From Flavobacterium aquariorum (GTDB taxonomy: Bacteria; Bacteroidota; Bacteroidia; Flavobacteriales; Flavobacteriaceae), in the NCBI RefSeq assembly GCF_003254745.1, contig NZ_QKXH01000001.1, positions 1-64,000 of the forward strand: 64,000 nucleotides of DNA, in the 5' to 3' direction. The number at the start of each line of letters is the position of its first letter. Within the stretch, counting starts at the first letter, position 1. The notes under the pieces are model-generated. The model was not told the DNA's origin and ran no database searches. It saw only the letters and a list, made by a program, of their open reading frames with translations. Shown piece by piece: positions 52,634-62,170 of this stretch. Made by a program: the position numbers and the translations under genes.

Positions 52634-53143
52634 TTATTTCTTTTCCTGAAGATTTTTTATCATGACATCCTCAATCCCTTCTTTAATTTTTACCACTTCA
52701 TTTGTATTCTCATTTGGAACGGTCATAGACAAAACATAGTGTTTAATTTTCCATTCTTTACCTATTTTTACCAAAACACCAGAACCTCTGCAAATTTTCA
52801 TTTGAGTATTCAACAGTTCGTCAAACCAAGCCAGCTTACCTGATTTATCAAAATAAATGTGACGCTCCAATGCTTTAAAGTCCCAAGCTTTACCTCTGTC
52901 AAAATAAGGTTTTGCAAAGGCCTTAAAAGCTTTCAAATCCCAATTTTCTGTTGGATCTGTTCCGATGTAAATCGCATCATCTGTCATCATTCCAAAATAG
53001 ACCTTGGCATTGGCCTCCGCTGCCGCTTTATGCCAAGCATCAAGTGTTCTGTTCACCTGTTCTTTCTCATCAGATTCCTTATACTGTAAAGAATCAAAAC
53101 TAACTAATGTCAATACTGCTAAACTTAAAAAGAGCGCTCTCAT
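52634..53143 (-). CDS. NTF2-fold (SnoaL-like) secreted protein
   Basis: 169 residues with a signal peptide (MRALFLSLAVLTLVSFDSLQ) and a cystatin/NTF2-like domain: NRTLDAWHKAAAEANAKVYF, MMTDDAIYIGTDPTENW, GKAWDFKALERHIYF, KIGKEWKIKHYVLSMTVP. This fold is shared by ketosteroid isomerase-like proteins and stress-related domains; no catalytic pair is evident. It is convergent with the L,D-transpeptidase and lies 14 bases after AsmA. Confidence 0.8.
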   Translation of the reverse strand: MRALFLSLAVLTLVSFDSLQYKESDEKEQVNRTLDAWHKAAAEANAKVYFGMMTDDAIYIGTDPTENWDLKAFKAFAKPYFDRGKAWDFKALERHIYFDKSGKLAWFDELLNTQMKICRGSGVLVKIGKEWKIKHYVLSMTVPNENTNEVVKIKEGIEDVMIKNLQEKK

Positions 53144-53157
53144 ATTTTACTTTTTTA

Positions 53158-55626
53158 TTATTTCTTTGGAAGGCTTCCCATTTTAATTTTCATTTCACCA
53201 TTTTTCCCGTCTACAACCAATAAATGCAATACTATTCCTTTGTATCGTTTGGCTTCTCTCTCTTTTGGGTCTTTTATTTTATAATCATCCTCTGGATTTC
53301 TCAGCGGAATCGTCAAACCTAATTTGGTTCCTTTTTTGAATGAATAAATCCCCTCAACATCAAAATTCAATACATTCGAACTTACTTTAAAATAGTCAAC
53401 ATTTACTAGACTGCCGCTCATGTTCAATTGTCCTGATAAATCATTAAAAACAATATGTTTTACATCTCGATTAGGAAAAGCAAACTTACCTATTTTCATT
53501 ATTGGTTTAAAATCCGTTAAGGATCCATTTTTGATATCATATTGCAGATTCCCTTTGGCAGAATCGTCAACCAAATCACCATTTTGAGTCATTTTTACCG
53601 ACATATCAGCCCTTGCCGAAAGACTTCCTTTTATGTTTTGGGGTTGAAAAGAGGTAATCCCAAAGTTTTTAAAAGACGTTAAAAACTGTGGAATATCAAC
53701 CGTAGCTATATTTACATTTGTTTTTACATCAAACAAATTGCTGTTAGGAATTAACTGGGAAGCGAATGTGATTTTACCCCCGCAGGTTTCAATTGCTCCT
53801 TGTTTGACAAAAAATTGTCTATTCTTGGCCACAATAATAATTTTTGCGTTTTTGGCAGTCAAATTAGAATACACCATCTTTTGAAGATTCAAATTTAAAA
53901 CCACTTGACATTTTTCAACAAGCGTTATTCTTTTTTTAATATCTGATTTGCTGGCTATTTTTTTAACTTCCTTCTTTTTTCCACCGTATGCCAAAACACT
54001 CAAAAACTTTTTGACATCCATAAAAGGGCTATTGACATTCAAGACAGCAACCATTTTTTCGGGATCATCATAGTAGAGATTAAGAAAATTGTCTATTTTT
54101 CCGTCTAAGTAAACAATATTCTTATCTCTTTGATACTTAATGTTTCTAATAAATAATGCCTCGTCTGTAAAATCAAGAAGAATATTAGTTTGAAAGGGAA
54201 GATTTTTAGACTGTAAAAGCATATTCGCCTTTTCAATATTCACTTTTCCTGTAAAACGAGGTTTCGAAATTTGTAAGTCCACAATATTTACATTGAATTT
54301 TAAATCGACATTGGCAGTTCCTCCATTAAACTTTATAAATTCATCACCAAAAACATTTCCTAAATTTTCCACATCAAATTTAGAATGCAAGTCTCCTGTA
54401 GCAACCGGTTTTTCTAAATTATTAATTGCTGCCGCAGGAATAACTATTGGTATCCCCTTATAGTTCCCTTTAAAATTTTTAATGATAACGGCTGAGTTGA
54501 TATCATTGTTACCCAAACCATTCTTGAAATTATTGATATATCGACCTTCAAAACTGCAATCTTTAGTTTCTCCTTCTGAAGAGATCAAGACATTATCCTT
54601 GATTTGGGCATCCACAATAATTTCGGGATCTCCCTCGGCATTCATGTCTCCAATGATACTGCACTGAGCATCGAGCGGTTTGGTTATATTAAAATGATTC
54701 AGAATTTTAAACAAATGAGGGTCTAACAAATGTGCCGCATTCAACCATAAAATACTCGTTTTTATATTGATGTTCATTATTGGATGTTCCTTTTCCAAAC
54801 CAAAACTCGCTTTGATGTCAAAATCATCGTCACCAATTTCAAGATCTTCGGTAAGAACCTCAATTTTATTTTTGGCTTTGGAGAATTGTACCGCAAGTTT
54901 TCCTTTTACCCTTTTGTCTTTTATAAAACTACCATGTTTGGTATTGAATGCCATGCTTTTGGCAAAAACATCCAAAAACAAATCCGTTTGAAAACCATCA
55001 TCGGTATATTCGATTTTGCTTTTTAAAGACTTTACTTCAAAATGGAACAACTTATTTCTTTGCAGGTTTTGGGAAATAAAAACTACATTCTTGAAATCGA
55101 CTTCACCGATTTCAGTTTCAGTTTCGCTTTTGGGCTTATTGGTTTTGGGTTTTGGTCTAAAAATATTCGAATTGGAAACCCCATTCTTGTCTTTGAACAA
55201 ATCGATTTTAGTATCAATCAAAACTACTTTTTCGATATCTACCTTTTTATGCAATAAACTCAGCACATTCAGCCGCACTTCGATTTCTTCTGCTTTTAGC
55301 ACACTTCTTTTATGTACGGCATACAAACTGTCCTGCAACTCTACTTTATTCAAAACTACAGTAAAATTGGGAAAACCTATTAGGAATTTATAACCAACAT
55401 CTCCAATACTGGCATGACCCGAAATATTATCGTTGATTTTTTGATTGATCTCAGTCACTATGGTTTCTTTATTTTGAATGAAATAAAGACGTAATCCAAT
55501 AAAGAAAATCAGGATTAGTCCCAAAAAACCAATAATAAAAAAACCAATTCTCTTTAAAATTTTTCTAACTCTACTTGTTTTAAAAAATTCTTTTCCTTTT
55601 TCTATAAATTCTTCCATACTAGTCAT
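53158..55626 (-). CDS. AsmA-family protein
   Basis: 822 residues. An N-terminal transmembrane helix (KILKRIGFFIIGFLGLILIF), then a long beta-helical AsmA/TamB-like region with many repeated strands (VDIPQFLTSFKNFGITSFQ, KGNLQYDIKNGSLTDFKPI) and the AsmA C-terminal block LTIPLRNPEDDYKIKDPKERE. AsmA-like proteins are thought to bridge the inner and outer membranes and carry phospholipids. It precedes the NTF2-fold gene by 14 bases, so the two are probably cotranscribed. Confidence 0.88.
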   Translation of the reverse strand: MTSMEEFIEKGKEFFKTSRVRKILKRIGFFIIGFLGLILIFFIGLRLYFIQNKETIVTEINQKINDNISGHASIGDVGYKFLIGFPNFTVVLNKVELQDSLYAVHKRSVLKAEEIEVRLNVLSLLHKKVDIEKVVLIDTKIDLFKDKNGVSNSNIFRPKPKTNKPKSETETEIGEVDFKNVVFISQNLQRNKLFHFEVKSLKSKIEYTDDGFQTDLFLDVFAKSMAFNTKHGSFIKDKRVKGKLAVQFSKAKNKIEVLTEDLEIGDDDFDIKASFGLEKEHPIMNINIKTSILWLNAAHLLDPHLFKILNHFNITKPLDAQCSIIGDMNAEGDPEIIVDAQIKDNVLISSEGETKDCSFEGRYINNFKNGLGNNDINSAVIIKNFKGNYKGIPIVIPAAAINNLEKPVATGDLHSKFDVENLGNVFGDEFIKFNGGTANVDLKFNVNIVDLQISKPRFTGKVNIEKANMLLQSKNLPFQTNILLDFTDEALFIRNIKYQRDKNIVYLDGKIDNFLNLYYDDPEKMVAVLNVNSPFMDVKKFLSVLAYGGKKKEVKKIASKSDIKKRITLVEKCQVVLNLNLQKMVYSNLTAKNAKIIIVAKNRQFFVKQGAIETCGGKITFASQLIPNSNLFDVKTNVNIATVDIPQFLTSFKNFGITSFQPQNIKGSLSARADMSVKMTQNGDLVDDSAKGNLQYDIKNGSLTDFKPIMKIGKFAFPNRDVKHIVFNDLSGQLNMSGSLVNVDYFKVSSNVLNFDVEGIYSFKKGTKLGLTIPLRNPEDDYKIKDPKEREAKRYKGIVLHLLVVDGKNGEMKIKMGSLPKK

Positions 55627-55929
55627 TTATATATTATATAGGTGAAAAATATTTCTTACTGATTTCAAATATTTTGAATTAAATAATCTGCAACACGACT
55701 CGACCTTAATCAAAGTTAACATAATATATTACAAAAAGGGACGTTATATCTTAAAAACTTTAACATTGTAATGCAATTATATTCAAACAATTTAAACACT
55801 GACTTTGTTAAAATTCTCACACTTGTTTAAAGGTTTTTTTGTAGTATATTGATGTAAAAATTGAAAAATTGTACTACTTTTGAGGCCAATAAACTCTATA
55901 AATGAGTAACTAATTTAAAAACAAAAAAT
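55627..55929. other. divergent gap between asmA-like and porT-like genes
   Basis: 303 AT-rich bases. A TACTTTTG box at 55875-55882 could serve the PorT-like gene, but the nearest TTG is 23 bp away. Nothing else was seen. Confidence 0.45.
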
Positions 55930-56466
55930 ATGCGATCATTAAAAATTTTACTATTAAGTGCTTTCATAGTATTAGTATCTAATGCATCTTCAGCACAAGC
56001 TTGGGGAATTAGAGCAGGGGCCAACATTTCAGACATTACTGGAAATGGCTGGAACACAGACGCCAAAACCGGTCTTTATGTAGGTGTTTACAAAGAAATC
56101 CCATTGGTAAAAAGCTTGCTTTTCATACAGCCTGAAGTACAATACTCACAAGAAGGATTTTCTACTGCAAATGCCAAAGACACGAAGATAGATTACCTTA
56201 CTGTGCCTATTTTAGCAAAAATCTATGCTGTTAAATTATTAAGCTTTGAAACAGGACCGCAATTTGGATTTGTAGTTTCAGACAATGTTGACTATACTGA
56301 TGTAAACAGTTTTGTGCCTTCATGGGCTTTTGGAACATCTCTTAACCTACCTCTTGGATTGTCTATAAATGCTAGATACATTACAGGTTTGGATGATACG
56401 TTTGACAATCCTACTCTTTCAGGAAAAAATCAATCTTTTCAAATTGGTGCCGCTTTTCAATTTTAA
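55930..56466 (+). CDS. PorT-family outer-membrane protein
   Basis: 178 residues. Signal peptide MRSLKILLLSAFIVLVSNASSAQA, then WGIRAGANISDITG, KSLLFIQPEVQYSQEGFS and IDYLTVPILAKIYAVKLLSFETGPQFGF, the pattern of PorT-like beta-barrels. Original PorT helps type IX secretion, but most relatives have unknown roles. Strong terminator at 56489. Confidence 0.85.
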   Translation: MRSLKILLLSAFIVLVSNASSAQAWGIRAGANISDITGNGWNTDAKTGLYVGVYKEIPLVKSLLFIQPEVQYSQEGFSTANAKDTKIDYLTVPILAKIYAVKLLSFETGPQFGFVVSDNVDYTDVNSFVPSWAFGTSLNLPLGLSINARYITGLDDTFDNPTLSGKNQSFQIGAAFQF

Positions 56467-56488
56467 ATAAAACACCAACCTACCACCT

Positions 56489-56530
56489 AAAAGTTGCCTT
56501 AAAGTTCATTTCTTTAAGGCAACTTTTTTT
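56489..56530 (+). terminator. terminator of the porT-like gene
   Basis: 15-bp stem AAAGTTGCCTTAAAG / CTTTAAGGCAACTTT with a seven-base loop and a T run. Confidence 0.88.
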
Positions 56531-56565
56531 GTACATTTATAGTAGTCTCAAATAAACACTCCCTT

Positions 56566-58158
56566 ATGAGAAAATCTATTGTGTTGCTTATCCTTCTTAT
56601 TTTGGGCTCTTCCCTTTCTATGCTTTCCTGTAAAAAAAAGGAAGATGCTAATCTAAAATTACCTCATAAGATTAATGCCTTTAACAAAGTAAAAAGCCTG
56701 CCTCCATTTGACAGTACTCTGGTCAGCTCCTTTTTTACAAAACATCCTGAACTTCAAAAATACCAAGAAGAAACAAGCGAATTGTATCGAAAACGCAATT
56801 ATCAATACATTTGGTTTGATACCAAAGGCATGCTGGAAGTTAGCAATTTACTGTATAATAAATTAAACAATATGGAAGACGAAGGAATTAAAGCCGTCAT
56901 CCCATACAAAGAAAAACTTGACTTCCTTTTTCAGAATGCGACTGAAAATCAAAGCGCGAATGTCAATGATGAATTATTGATTACATCTCTTTATTTTTTT
57001 TATACACACAAAGTTTTAAAAGGAATAGACGACAAGAAAATTGCTGAATTGGGTTGGTATTTACCCCGAAAAAAACAATCCTACGTCAATTATTTGGATT
57101 CAATAATTGCCAATCCTTCGCTAATTAACAAAAACGAAAAAGAAATATTGAATGAGTATTACAGCCTCAAAGAAGTACTCCATAAATACAGAAAGATTCA
57201 AAAAAATAATTTTTGGAATACCATAGAAATGGATTCCAGTCATACCTATCTCAAGCATGGAGATTCTTCTCAAACTATTGTCCAAATCAGACAGCGGTTG
57301 TTTATATTGGAAGACATAGCAACAGACTCAAAAAGCACCATATACGATGAGTCTCTTGCTTCTGGAATTCTAAAATACCAAAAACGAAATGGTCTAAAAG
57401 AAAACCAAATAATTACTCAAAAAATCATAGCTTCTTTGAATATCCCAATAGAAAACCGCATCAAAACAATCATGGTCAATATGGAACGCTGTCGATGGAT
57501 TGATGTTGATGTTGCCAAATCCAAAGAATTGATTGTGGTGAATATACCGTCCTATCGATTGACGTATTTCAAGGAAGGAAAACCTGTTTTGACCTCCAAT
57601 GTGGTTGTTGGAAAAGACATGAACAAAACCGTGATTTTTAGTGCCGATATGCGTTATATCGTTTTTAGTCCCTACTGGAATGTTCCGACAAGCATTATCA
57701 AGAAAGAGATTAAACCTGGTATAGCCAAAAACAAAAACTATCTTGCCCAACACAACATGGAATGGAACAATGGTAATGTTAGACAAAAACCCGGACCTAA
57801 AAATTCATTAGGTCTAGTGAAATTTTTGTTCCCTAATTCGAACTCTATTTACTTACACGACACACCTTCAAAAGGTTTGTTTAACGAAGAAAAAAGAGCT
57901 TTTAGCCACGGTTGTATCAGAGTTGCGAAACCAGTGGAATTGGTTAATGAAATACTAAAAGACGATAAAAACTGGACACCCGAAAAGATTAATGCCGCCA
58001 TGCATAAAGGCAAAGAAACGTGGTATACCCTCAAGAACAAAATCCCTGTTTACATTGGTTATTTTACTGCTTGGGTTGATAACGAGGGGGTTATCCATTT
58101 TTATGATGATGTCTATCAAAGAGACAATCGTTTGGCAACGATGTTGTTTGAAGAATAA
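56566..58158 (+). CDS. L,D-transpeptidase, YcbB-like lipoprotein (copy 2)
   Basis: 530 residues. Lipoprotein signal MRKSIVLLILLILGSSLSML-SC. The same layout as copy 1 at 51018: a scaffold region (KYQEETSELYRKRNYQYIWF), peptidoglycan-binding-like region, then the catalytic domain with SIYLHDTPSKG and SHGCIRVAKPVEL. Shared stretches such as MVNMERCRWID and VFSPYWN show that the two are paralogues. This copy is lipid-anchored while copy 1 has a plain membrane helix. Confidence 0.9.
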   Translation: MRKSIVLLILLILGSSLSMLSCKKKEDANLKLPHKINAFNKVKSLPPFDSTLVSSFFTKHPELQKYQEETSELYRKRNYQYIWFDTKGMLEVSNLLYNKLNNMEDEGIKAVIPYKEKLDFLFQNATENQSANVNDELLITSLYFFYTHKVLKGIDDKKIAELGWYLPRKKQSYVNYLDSIIANPSLINKNEKEILNEYYSLKEVLHKYRKIQKNNFWNTIEMDSSHTYLKHGDSSQTIVQIRQRLFILEDIATDSKSTIYDESLASGILKYQKRNGLKENQIITQKIIASLNIPIENRIKTIMVNMERCRWIDVDVAKSKELIVVNIPSYRLTYFKEGKPVLTSNVVVGKDMNKTVIFSADMRYIVFSPYWNVPTSIIKKEIKPGIAKNKNYLAQHNMEWNNGNVRQKPGPKNSLGLVKFLFPNSNSIYLHDTPSKGLFNEEKRAFSHGCIRVAKPVELVNEILKDDKNWTPEKINAAMHKGKETWYTLKNKIPVYIGYFTAWVDNEGVIHFYDDVYQRDNRLATMLFEE

Positions 58159-58176
58159 CTGATTCCAACATAAAAC

Positions 58177-58208
58177 AAATGAGGCTGCCCCAAAAGACAG
58201 CCTCATTT
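58177..58208 (+). terminator. bidirectional terminator after L,D-transpeptidase copy 2
   Basis: Stem AAATGAGGCTG / CAGCCTCATTT with a loop of about ten bases (GCC..AAAAGA), symmetric for both convergent genes. Confidence 0.82.
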
Positions 58209-58229
58209 TATATGTATTTGATAATTCGC

Positions 58230-58544
58230 TTAATGTGCTTTTTGTTTATCGAATGTAGTGTTGAGCACTTTTTTGATTTTATCCAAAGCTCCGTTGAATG
58301 CTTTTTCGATAGAGTCAGCGTGTTCTGTGACTGCGATTGGCTGCATATTGGCAGGACGCGCTTCAATAAGACAACGCTTGTCGTTTACGCCTAATTTGGC
58401 ACTGTTTTCGTCTCCAAAATGCACTTCTATACGAGTCACTTTATCATCAAAACGGGATAATACTCTTGTTATTTCAGTAGAAAAATAAGATTCTAATCTT
58501 TCGCTTCCTTCTACATTCTTGTCTGTGTTGATTTGTACTTTCAT
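58230..58544 (-). CDS. ribosome hibernation factor (HPF/RaiA family, short form)
   Basis: 104 residues, the short form of the HPF/RaiA (sigma-54 modulation) family that binds the 30S decoding centre and stops translation in stationary phase. MKVQINTDKNVEGSERLESYF, VTRIEVHFGDENSAKLGVNDK and the AVTEHADSIEKAFNGALDKIKKVL helix match. No long-form C-terminal dimerisation domain is present. Confidence 0.88.
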   Translation of the reverse strand: MKVQINTDKNVEGSERLESYFSTEITRVLSRFDDKVTRIEVHFGDENSAKLGVNDKRCLIEARPANMQPIAVTEHADSIEKAFNGALDKIKKVLNTTFDKQKAH

Positions 58545-58683
58545 ATGTCTATTATTATTAATTTTTAATGCTTATTCTCAAAGTTAAAAATTATTCCCTA
58601 AAACAGTCCCGTTTTAGTAAAACATTATGAAAGAAAAAAGTTGTTTTTTGATTTAAAGACAGAAGTGTCTGAAAAAGAAAAAT

Positions 58684-59115
58684 TTATTGGTTGGCTTGGG
58701 TTTGCAGTAACGTAATTTCTTGTTGGATTACGGCAATACAATCTTCCAGCTTTTTTTCAATTTCGTGGCTCCAAAAACGGATTACTTTCCAATTTTGCGA
58801 TTCCAAGAAATTATTGACCTCAACATCTCTTTGAATGTTTCGTTCTATTTTCTTTTGCCAAAACTCAGTATTGGTTTTGACACGGTCTTTTTGGGTTTCC
58901 CAATCTTTTCCGTGAAAGAATTCGCTGTCTACAAATATGGCAATTTTAAGTTTTTTGAAGGTTAAGTCTGGCGTACCAAAAACAGTTCGATTGTTTTTAC
59001 GGTAACGGTAGCCGAGATGCCACAAAGCTTTTGCCAATCGCACCTCATCTTTGGTATTGGTGCTGCGAATGGCACCCATAATTTTGGAACGTTGTTGTGG
59101 TGTAATACGATCCAT
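58684..59115 (-). CDS. vsr: very short patch repair endonuclease
   Basis: Vsr nicks 5' of T in T:G mismatches formed by deaminated 5-methylcytosine. 143 residues, canonical. Motifs: RSKIMGAIRSTNTKDEVRLAKAL, YRYRKNNRTVFGTPDLTFKK (catalytic Asp about 50), IAIFVDSEFFHGKDW (His, Gly), NFLESQNWKVIRFWSHEIEK. It lies 151 bases downstream of the HpaII-type endonuclease on the same strand, so it likely protects the host of this methyltransferase from deamination. Confidence 0.95.
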   Translation of the reverse strand: MDRITPQQRSKIMGAIRSTNTKDEVRLAKALWHLGYRYRKNNRTVFGTPDLTFKKLKIAIFVDSEFFHGKDWETQKDRVKTNTEFWQKKIERNIQRDVEVNNFLESQNWKVIRFWSHEIEKKLEDCIAVIQQEITLLQTQANQ

Positions 59116-59266
59116 GACGTAACAATTTAAAAACTGTTACTCAAAGTTAGGGCTTTATTTAAAGAGAAACTATTTTTAAAAAATGATTATTTACAAGGAG
59201 AATATTTATTCTTCAACGAACTTATAAAATCCCCTATCAGTCTGAAGAACATTTATTTTACCAAGA

Positions 59267-60421
59267 TTATTTTATAAATCTAATTTGTAAATTGAGTTTA
59301 ATAAATAGCTCTCCATTTTCCTCATATATCCAACCATATTTATATGGTTTAGGTGATAGATTTTTTGCAAAACCTGGATTCAAGTCATCTTCACTTGTTG
59401 AAGCTTGTTCAAGTTTTGTATGATTAATCAAATAATCTTCAAATTCGTTCTTATTGTATATATGATAACAAACCAGATCACCATTATCTTTTACTATAAT
59501 AATCCCCCCCGTTGCATCATACTTACCTGTCCAAACTGATTCTGGAGTCATTCCTAAGGCACTTTCCGTAAGGAAATTTTTTATTTTATAATCATAAAAA
59601 GGGTGCCCTTTTGAAATATTAAAACCTAATGGATTCTTAAATTTAATTTCTTCCAGAAGGTCAGTTAATTTTGATTTTCCATTTTTGAATTTACAATAAA
59701 TCAAATGGGATAATATCTCAGGTAATTGAGAATCTATTAATTGTAAATTTAATTCTAAATTATCAGATTGGATTTTTTGAAACACAATCTTACAATTTAG
59801 ATCTTCTAATTCATTTAAACGTAAAGCAATTTTAGATGAACTCTTATTTTGTTGAGAATATAATAAAGTATCTGTATTAATTTTTTTAAAATTAAGAATC
59901 AAACCTTCTGGTTTTAATATTTTGAAAATAAAATTAGTACCTGCAGCAGGATTAAAAAGAGTTGAATCTTTACCAATCATTGATTTAATACTAAATCCAA
60001 GTGTTGGTTTTAAACCCGTATTCATATCATGAACGACAACTCTAATATCAGCCTTATCAGTTTTAACAGCAGCCAAAGATTTAACATCGATACTGTTTAT
60101 GAATGATTCTATTGTTGGAAATGAAAAACTTCTGCCAGTTGCTTTTTTCAGGTAACCAAAAAGTTCTTGTGATTTTTGAATAAAATCTAAAACAGAAACT
60201 GTAATGACTTTTTTAGAAGTATTCCCATCAATAATTTCAATATTGCCATTAAGAACAAATTCCCTCTTTTCAGCAGCTTCTTGTCTAAGTATTTTTATAA
60301 TTGGATAATAAACTCCAGGAATTGCATTTAGATTAGCATCTGCTGCATTTAGTTTTCCCTCAGCAAGAAGTTTTAAAAAAACATATATTTCACTCCATTC
60401 TCCTTTGTTTCCTGTTATCAT
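59267..60421 (-). CDS. HpaII-family type II restriction endonuclease
   Basis: 384 residues. The N terminus TGNKGEWSEIYVFLKLLAEG and the SIKSMIGKDSTLFNPAAGTNF region match the HpaII restriction endonuclease family (RE_HpaII); a predicted recognition site of CCGG is inherited from the family and not proven here. Its start overlaps the stop of the methyltransferase gene by four bases (60418-60421), so translation is coupled and restriction follows methylation. Cytosolic. Confidence 0.85.
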   Translation of the reverse strand: MITGNKGEWSEIYVFLKLLAEGKLNAADANLNAIPGVYYPIIKILRQEAAEKREFVLNGNIEIIDGNTSKKVITVSVLDFIQKSQELFGYLKKATGRSFSFPTIESFINSIDVKSLAAVKTDKADIRVVVHDMNTGLKPTLGFSIKSMIGKDSTLFNPAAGTNFIFKILKPEGLILNFKKINTDTLLYSQQNKSSSKIALRLNELEDLNCKIVFQKIQSDNLELNLQLIDSQLPEILSHLIYCKFKNGKSKLTDLLEEIKFKNPLGFNISKGHPFYDYKIKNFLTESALGMTPESVWTGKYDATGGIIIVKDNGDLVCYHIYNKNEFEDYLINHTKLEQASTSEDDLNPGFAKNLSPKPYKYGWIYEENGELFIKLNLQIRFIK

Positions 60422-61683
60422 AATTTGGATTTTATCAAATCAATAATTTTCTCAGCTGTTGCCTGTATTGCAGGAACTGCAACAGAATTTCCAAATTGTT
60501 TATACGCAGAAGCATCAGCAACAGGAATGATGAAATTATCTGGAAAACCTTGTAGCCTCGCCCATTCTCTAGGAGTCATTTTTCTAATTCCTTCACGATT
60601 AACTTCACCTTTAATATGGGTCGTCGGAGTGAAATCTGTAATTCTTTTATCAATCACAAGATTTCTCTCTCTTCCCATTCCTCCCACTAGAATTGAATTT
60701 GATATTTCATCATCTTTAATAATTGCGAAACCAAATCCATTTCCTTTATCAGCATGCCTAGCTTTGTGATTAATCAGAGTTTGCAAATATTGAGTTGACA
60801 AATAGTATTTAGTAGGAACAACTTTCTTTTCTTTTACGTTTTTAAAAAACACTTTTTCTTCAAAAGGTTCAGGATATTCAAATGAGTTTATTCCTAAATC
60901 TTCTCTAAAACCTACAATATAAATTCGCTCTCTATTTTGGGGCACTCCAAATTCTTTGGCATTAATAATTTGAGGTTCTGGGACAAAATATCCTAAATCA
61001 TTTCTCAAAACGTTTAAAATAGTTTCCAGCGTTTTCCCTTTATCGTGACTCCTTAATCCTTTAACATTCTCTAAGAAAATTGCTTTTGGTTTCTTTGTTT
61101 TTATAATTTCTGCTACATCAAAAAAAAGAGTTCCTCTTGTATCTTCAAAACCACCTCTTTTTCCTGCAATAGAAAATGCTTGACATGGAAAGCCAGCACA
61201 TAAAAGATCAAAATCATCAGGAATATATTTTTTTGTTCTTTCTTTTGTAATATCTCCAAAAGGAGTTTCCCCAAAATTTGCTCTATAGGTTTTTTTTGCA
61301 TTCTCATCCCATTCGCTGGTAAAAACGCATTTTCCTCCCAGATTTTGCATAGCCATTCTGAATCCTCCAATTCCCGCAAACAAATCAATGAATTTGAAAG
61401 TATAATTTTTTGGAGTTGGAAAAGGGACATTTTCTACTTCAAATAATAATTGTTGCAGTGCTATATCAGAAACAATATTTAAATTTTCTTCTTGATTTTT
61501 ATATTCAACAATCTCATTTAAATAAATTTTCGCTTCTTTTTCATAGTGTTTTTTTACTCCATTATGATAATTATGAAGATAATGAGTCACTACCGCTTTT
61601 TTGTTATCGTCTTCTTCCAAAGTTCGAATTTTAAACTTTTTACCATCAAACTCTTCTATTGATATTTGCTCTTTCATTTTCAT
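60418..61683 (-). CDS. DNA (cytosine-5) methyltransferase
   Basis: 421 residues. An N-terminal extension of about 95 residues of unclear fold precedes motif I FIDLFAGIGGFRMAM (about 103-117). The catalytic motif IV GFPCQAFSIAGKRGGFED (about 160-177), ENVKGLRS (VI), QNRERIYIVGFR (VIII) and QFGNSVAVPAI (X) are all intact, so it should be active. Target recognition lies between VIII and X. It overlaps the HTH gene by four bases upstream (61680-61683) and the endonuclease by four bases downstream, forming a coupled operon. Confidence 0.95.
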   Translation of the reverse strand: MKMKEQISIEEFDGKKFKIRTLEEDDNKKAVVTHYLHNYHNGVKKHYEKEAKIYLNEIVEYKNQEENLNIVSDIALQQLLFEVENVPFPTPKNYTFKFIDLFAGIGGFRMAMQNLGGKCVFTSEWDENAKKTYRANFGETPFGDITKERTKKYIPDDFDLLCAGFPCQAFSIAGKRGGFEDTRGTLFFDVAEIIKTKKPKAIFLENVKGLRSHDKGKTLETILNVLRNDLGYFVPEPQIINAKEFGVPQNRERIYIVGFREDLGINSFEYPEPFEEKVFFKNVKEKKVVPTKYYLSTQYLQTLINHKARHADKGNGFGFAIIKDDEISNSILVGGMGRERNLVIDKRITDFTPTTHIKGEVNREGIRKMTPREWARLQGFPDNFIIPVADASAYKQFGNSVAVPAIQATAEKIIDLIKSKL

Positions 61684-61901
61684 TTCTTAAAATTTAATTC
61701 GTTAAAAAAAGTCGCAAAATCACTATCCAATGCGAGGATTATTTTTTCAATTATTTCAATGGAGACATTTCTTTTTCCTTTCTCAATGTCAGAGATATAG
61801 GTTCTGTCCACATTTGAAATATTTGCCAAAAACTCAATTGAGAAACCTTTTTGTTCTCTAAGCTCTTTGACTTTAAATCCGAATTTTTCTTTTATATTCA
61901 T
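61680..61901 (-). CDS. small HTH (XRE-type) regulator of the restriction-modification operon
   Basis: 73 residues: one helix-turn-helix (GFKVKELREQKGFSIEFLAN, VDRTYISDIEKGKRNVSIEI), like controller (C) proteins of type II systems. It is the first gene of the operon and its start is 20 bases from a 12-bp inverted repeat (61922-61954) that could be its operator. Role in delaying endonuclease expression is known for C proteins and is inferred here. Confidence 0.85.
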   Translation of the reverse strand: MNIKEKFGFKVKELREQKGFSIEFLANISNVDRTYISDIEKGKRNVSIEIIEKIILALDSDFATFFNELNFKK

Positions 61902-61921
61902 AGTTTATAAAAATAGTTTCG

Positions 61922-61954
61922 TGAGGACAATTGACCTGCTTACAATCGTCCTCA
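61922..61954. promoter_or_regulatory. inverted repeat upstream of the HTH gene, possible operator
   Basis: TGAGGACAATTG (61922-61933), nine bases, CAATCGTCCTCA (61943-61954): 12-bp arms with one mismatch. A TATTTTTA box lies between it and the ATG (61908-61915). The position fits autoregulation by the HTH protein. Confidence 0.6.
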
Positions 61955-62170
61955 TTCATAATTAGTTTTCAACGTGTTTTCAGACCAAAAAACACCCCCT
62001 CTTTTCTCTAGCGTTTTCAGTAATTGGTAATTTAAGTCCCTTATCAAAGCCCCATCTGTTATAATTATTGAGAAGTAGGAACCAAAATGTTCAATAGACA
62101 TCTAATACGAGCTAAAGAAGGATTTAGCCCCATTTTTTATCCTAAACTAGCCTTATTAATCAAAAAAAGA
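61955..62170. other. gene-free stretch between the restriction-modification operon and the 22-bp array
   Basis: About 215 AT-rich bases with no open frame of note, no hairpin and no recognised repeat. It joins the possible operator to the repeat array. Confidence 0.4.
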
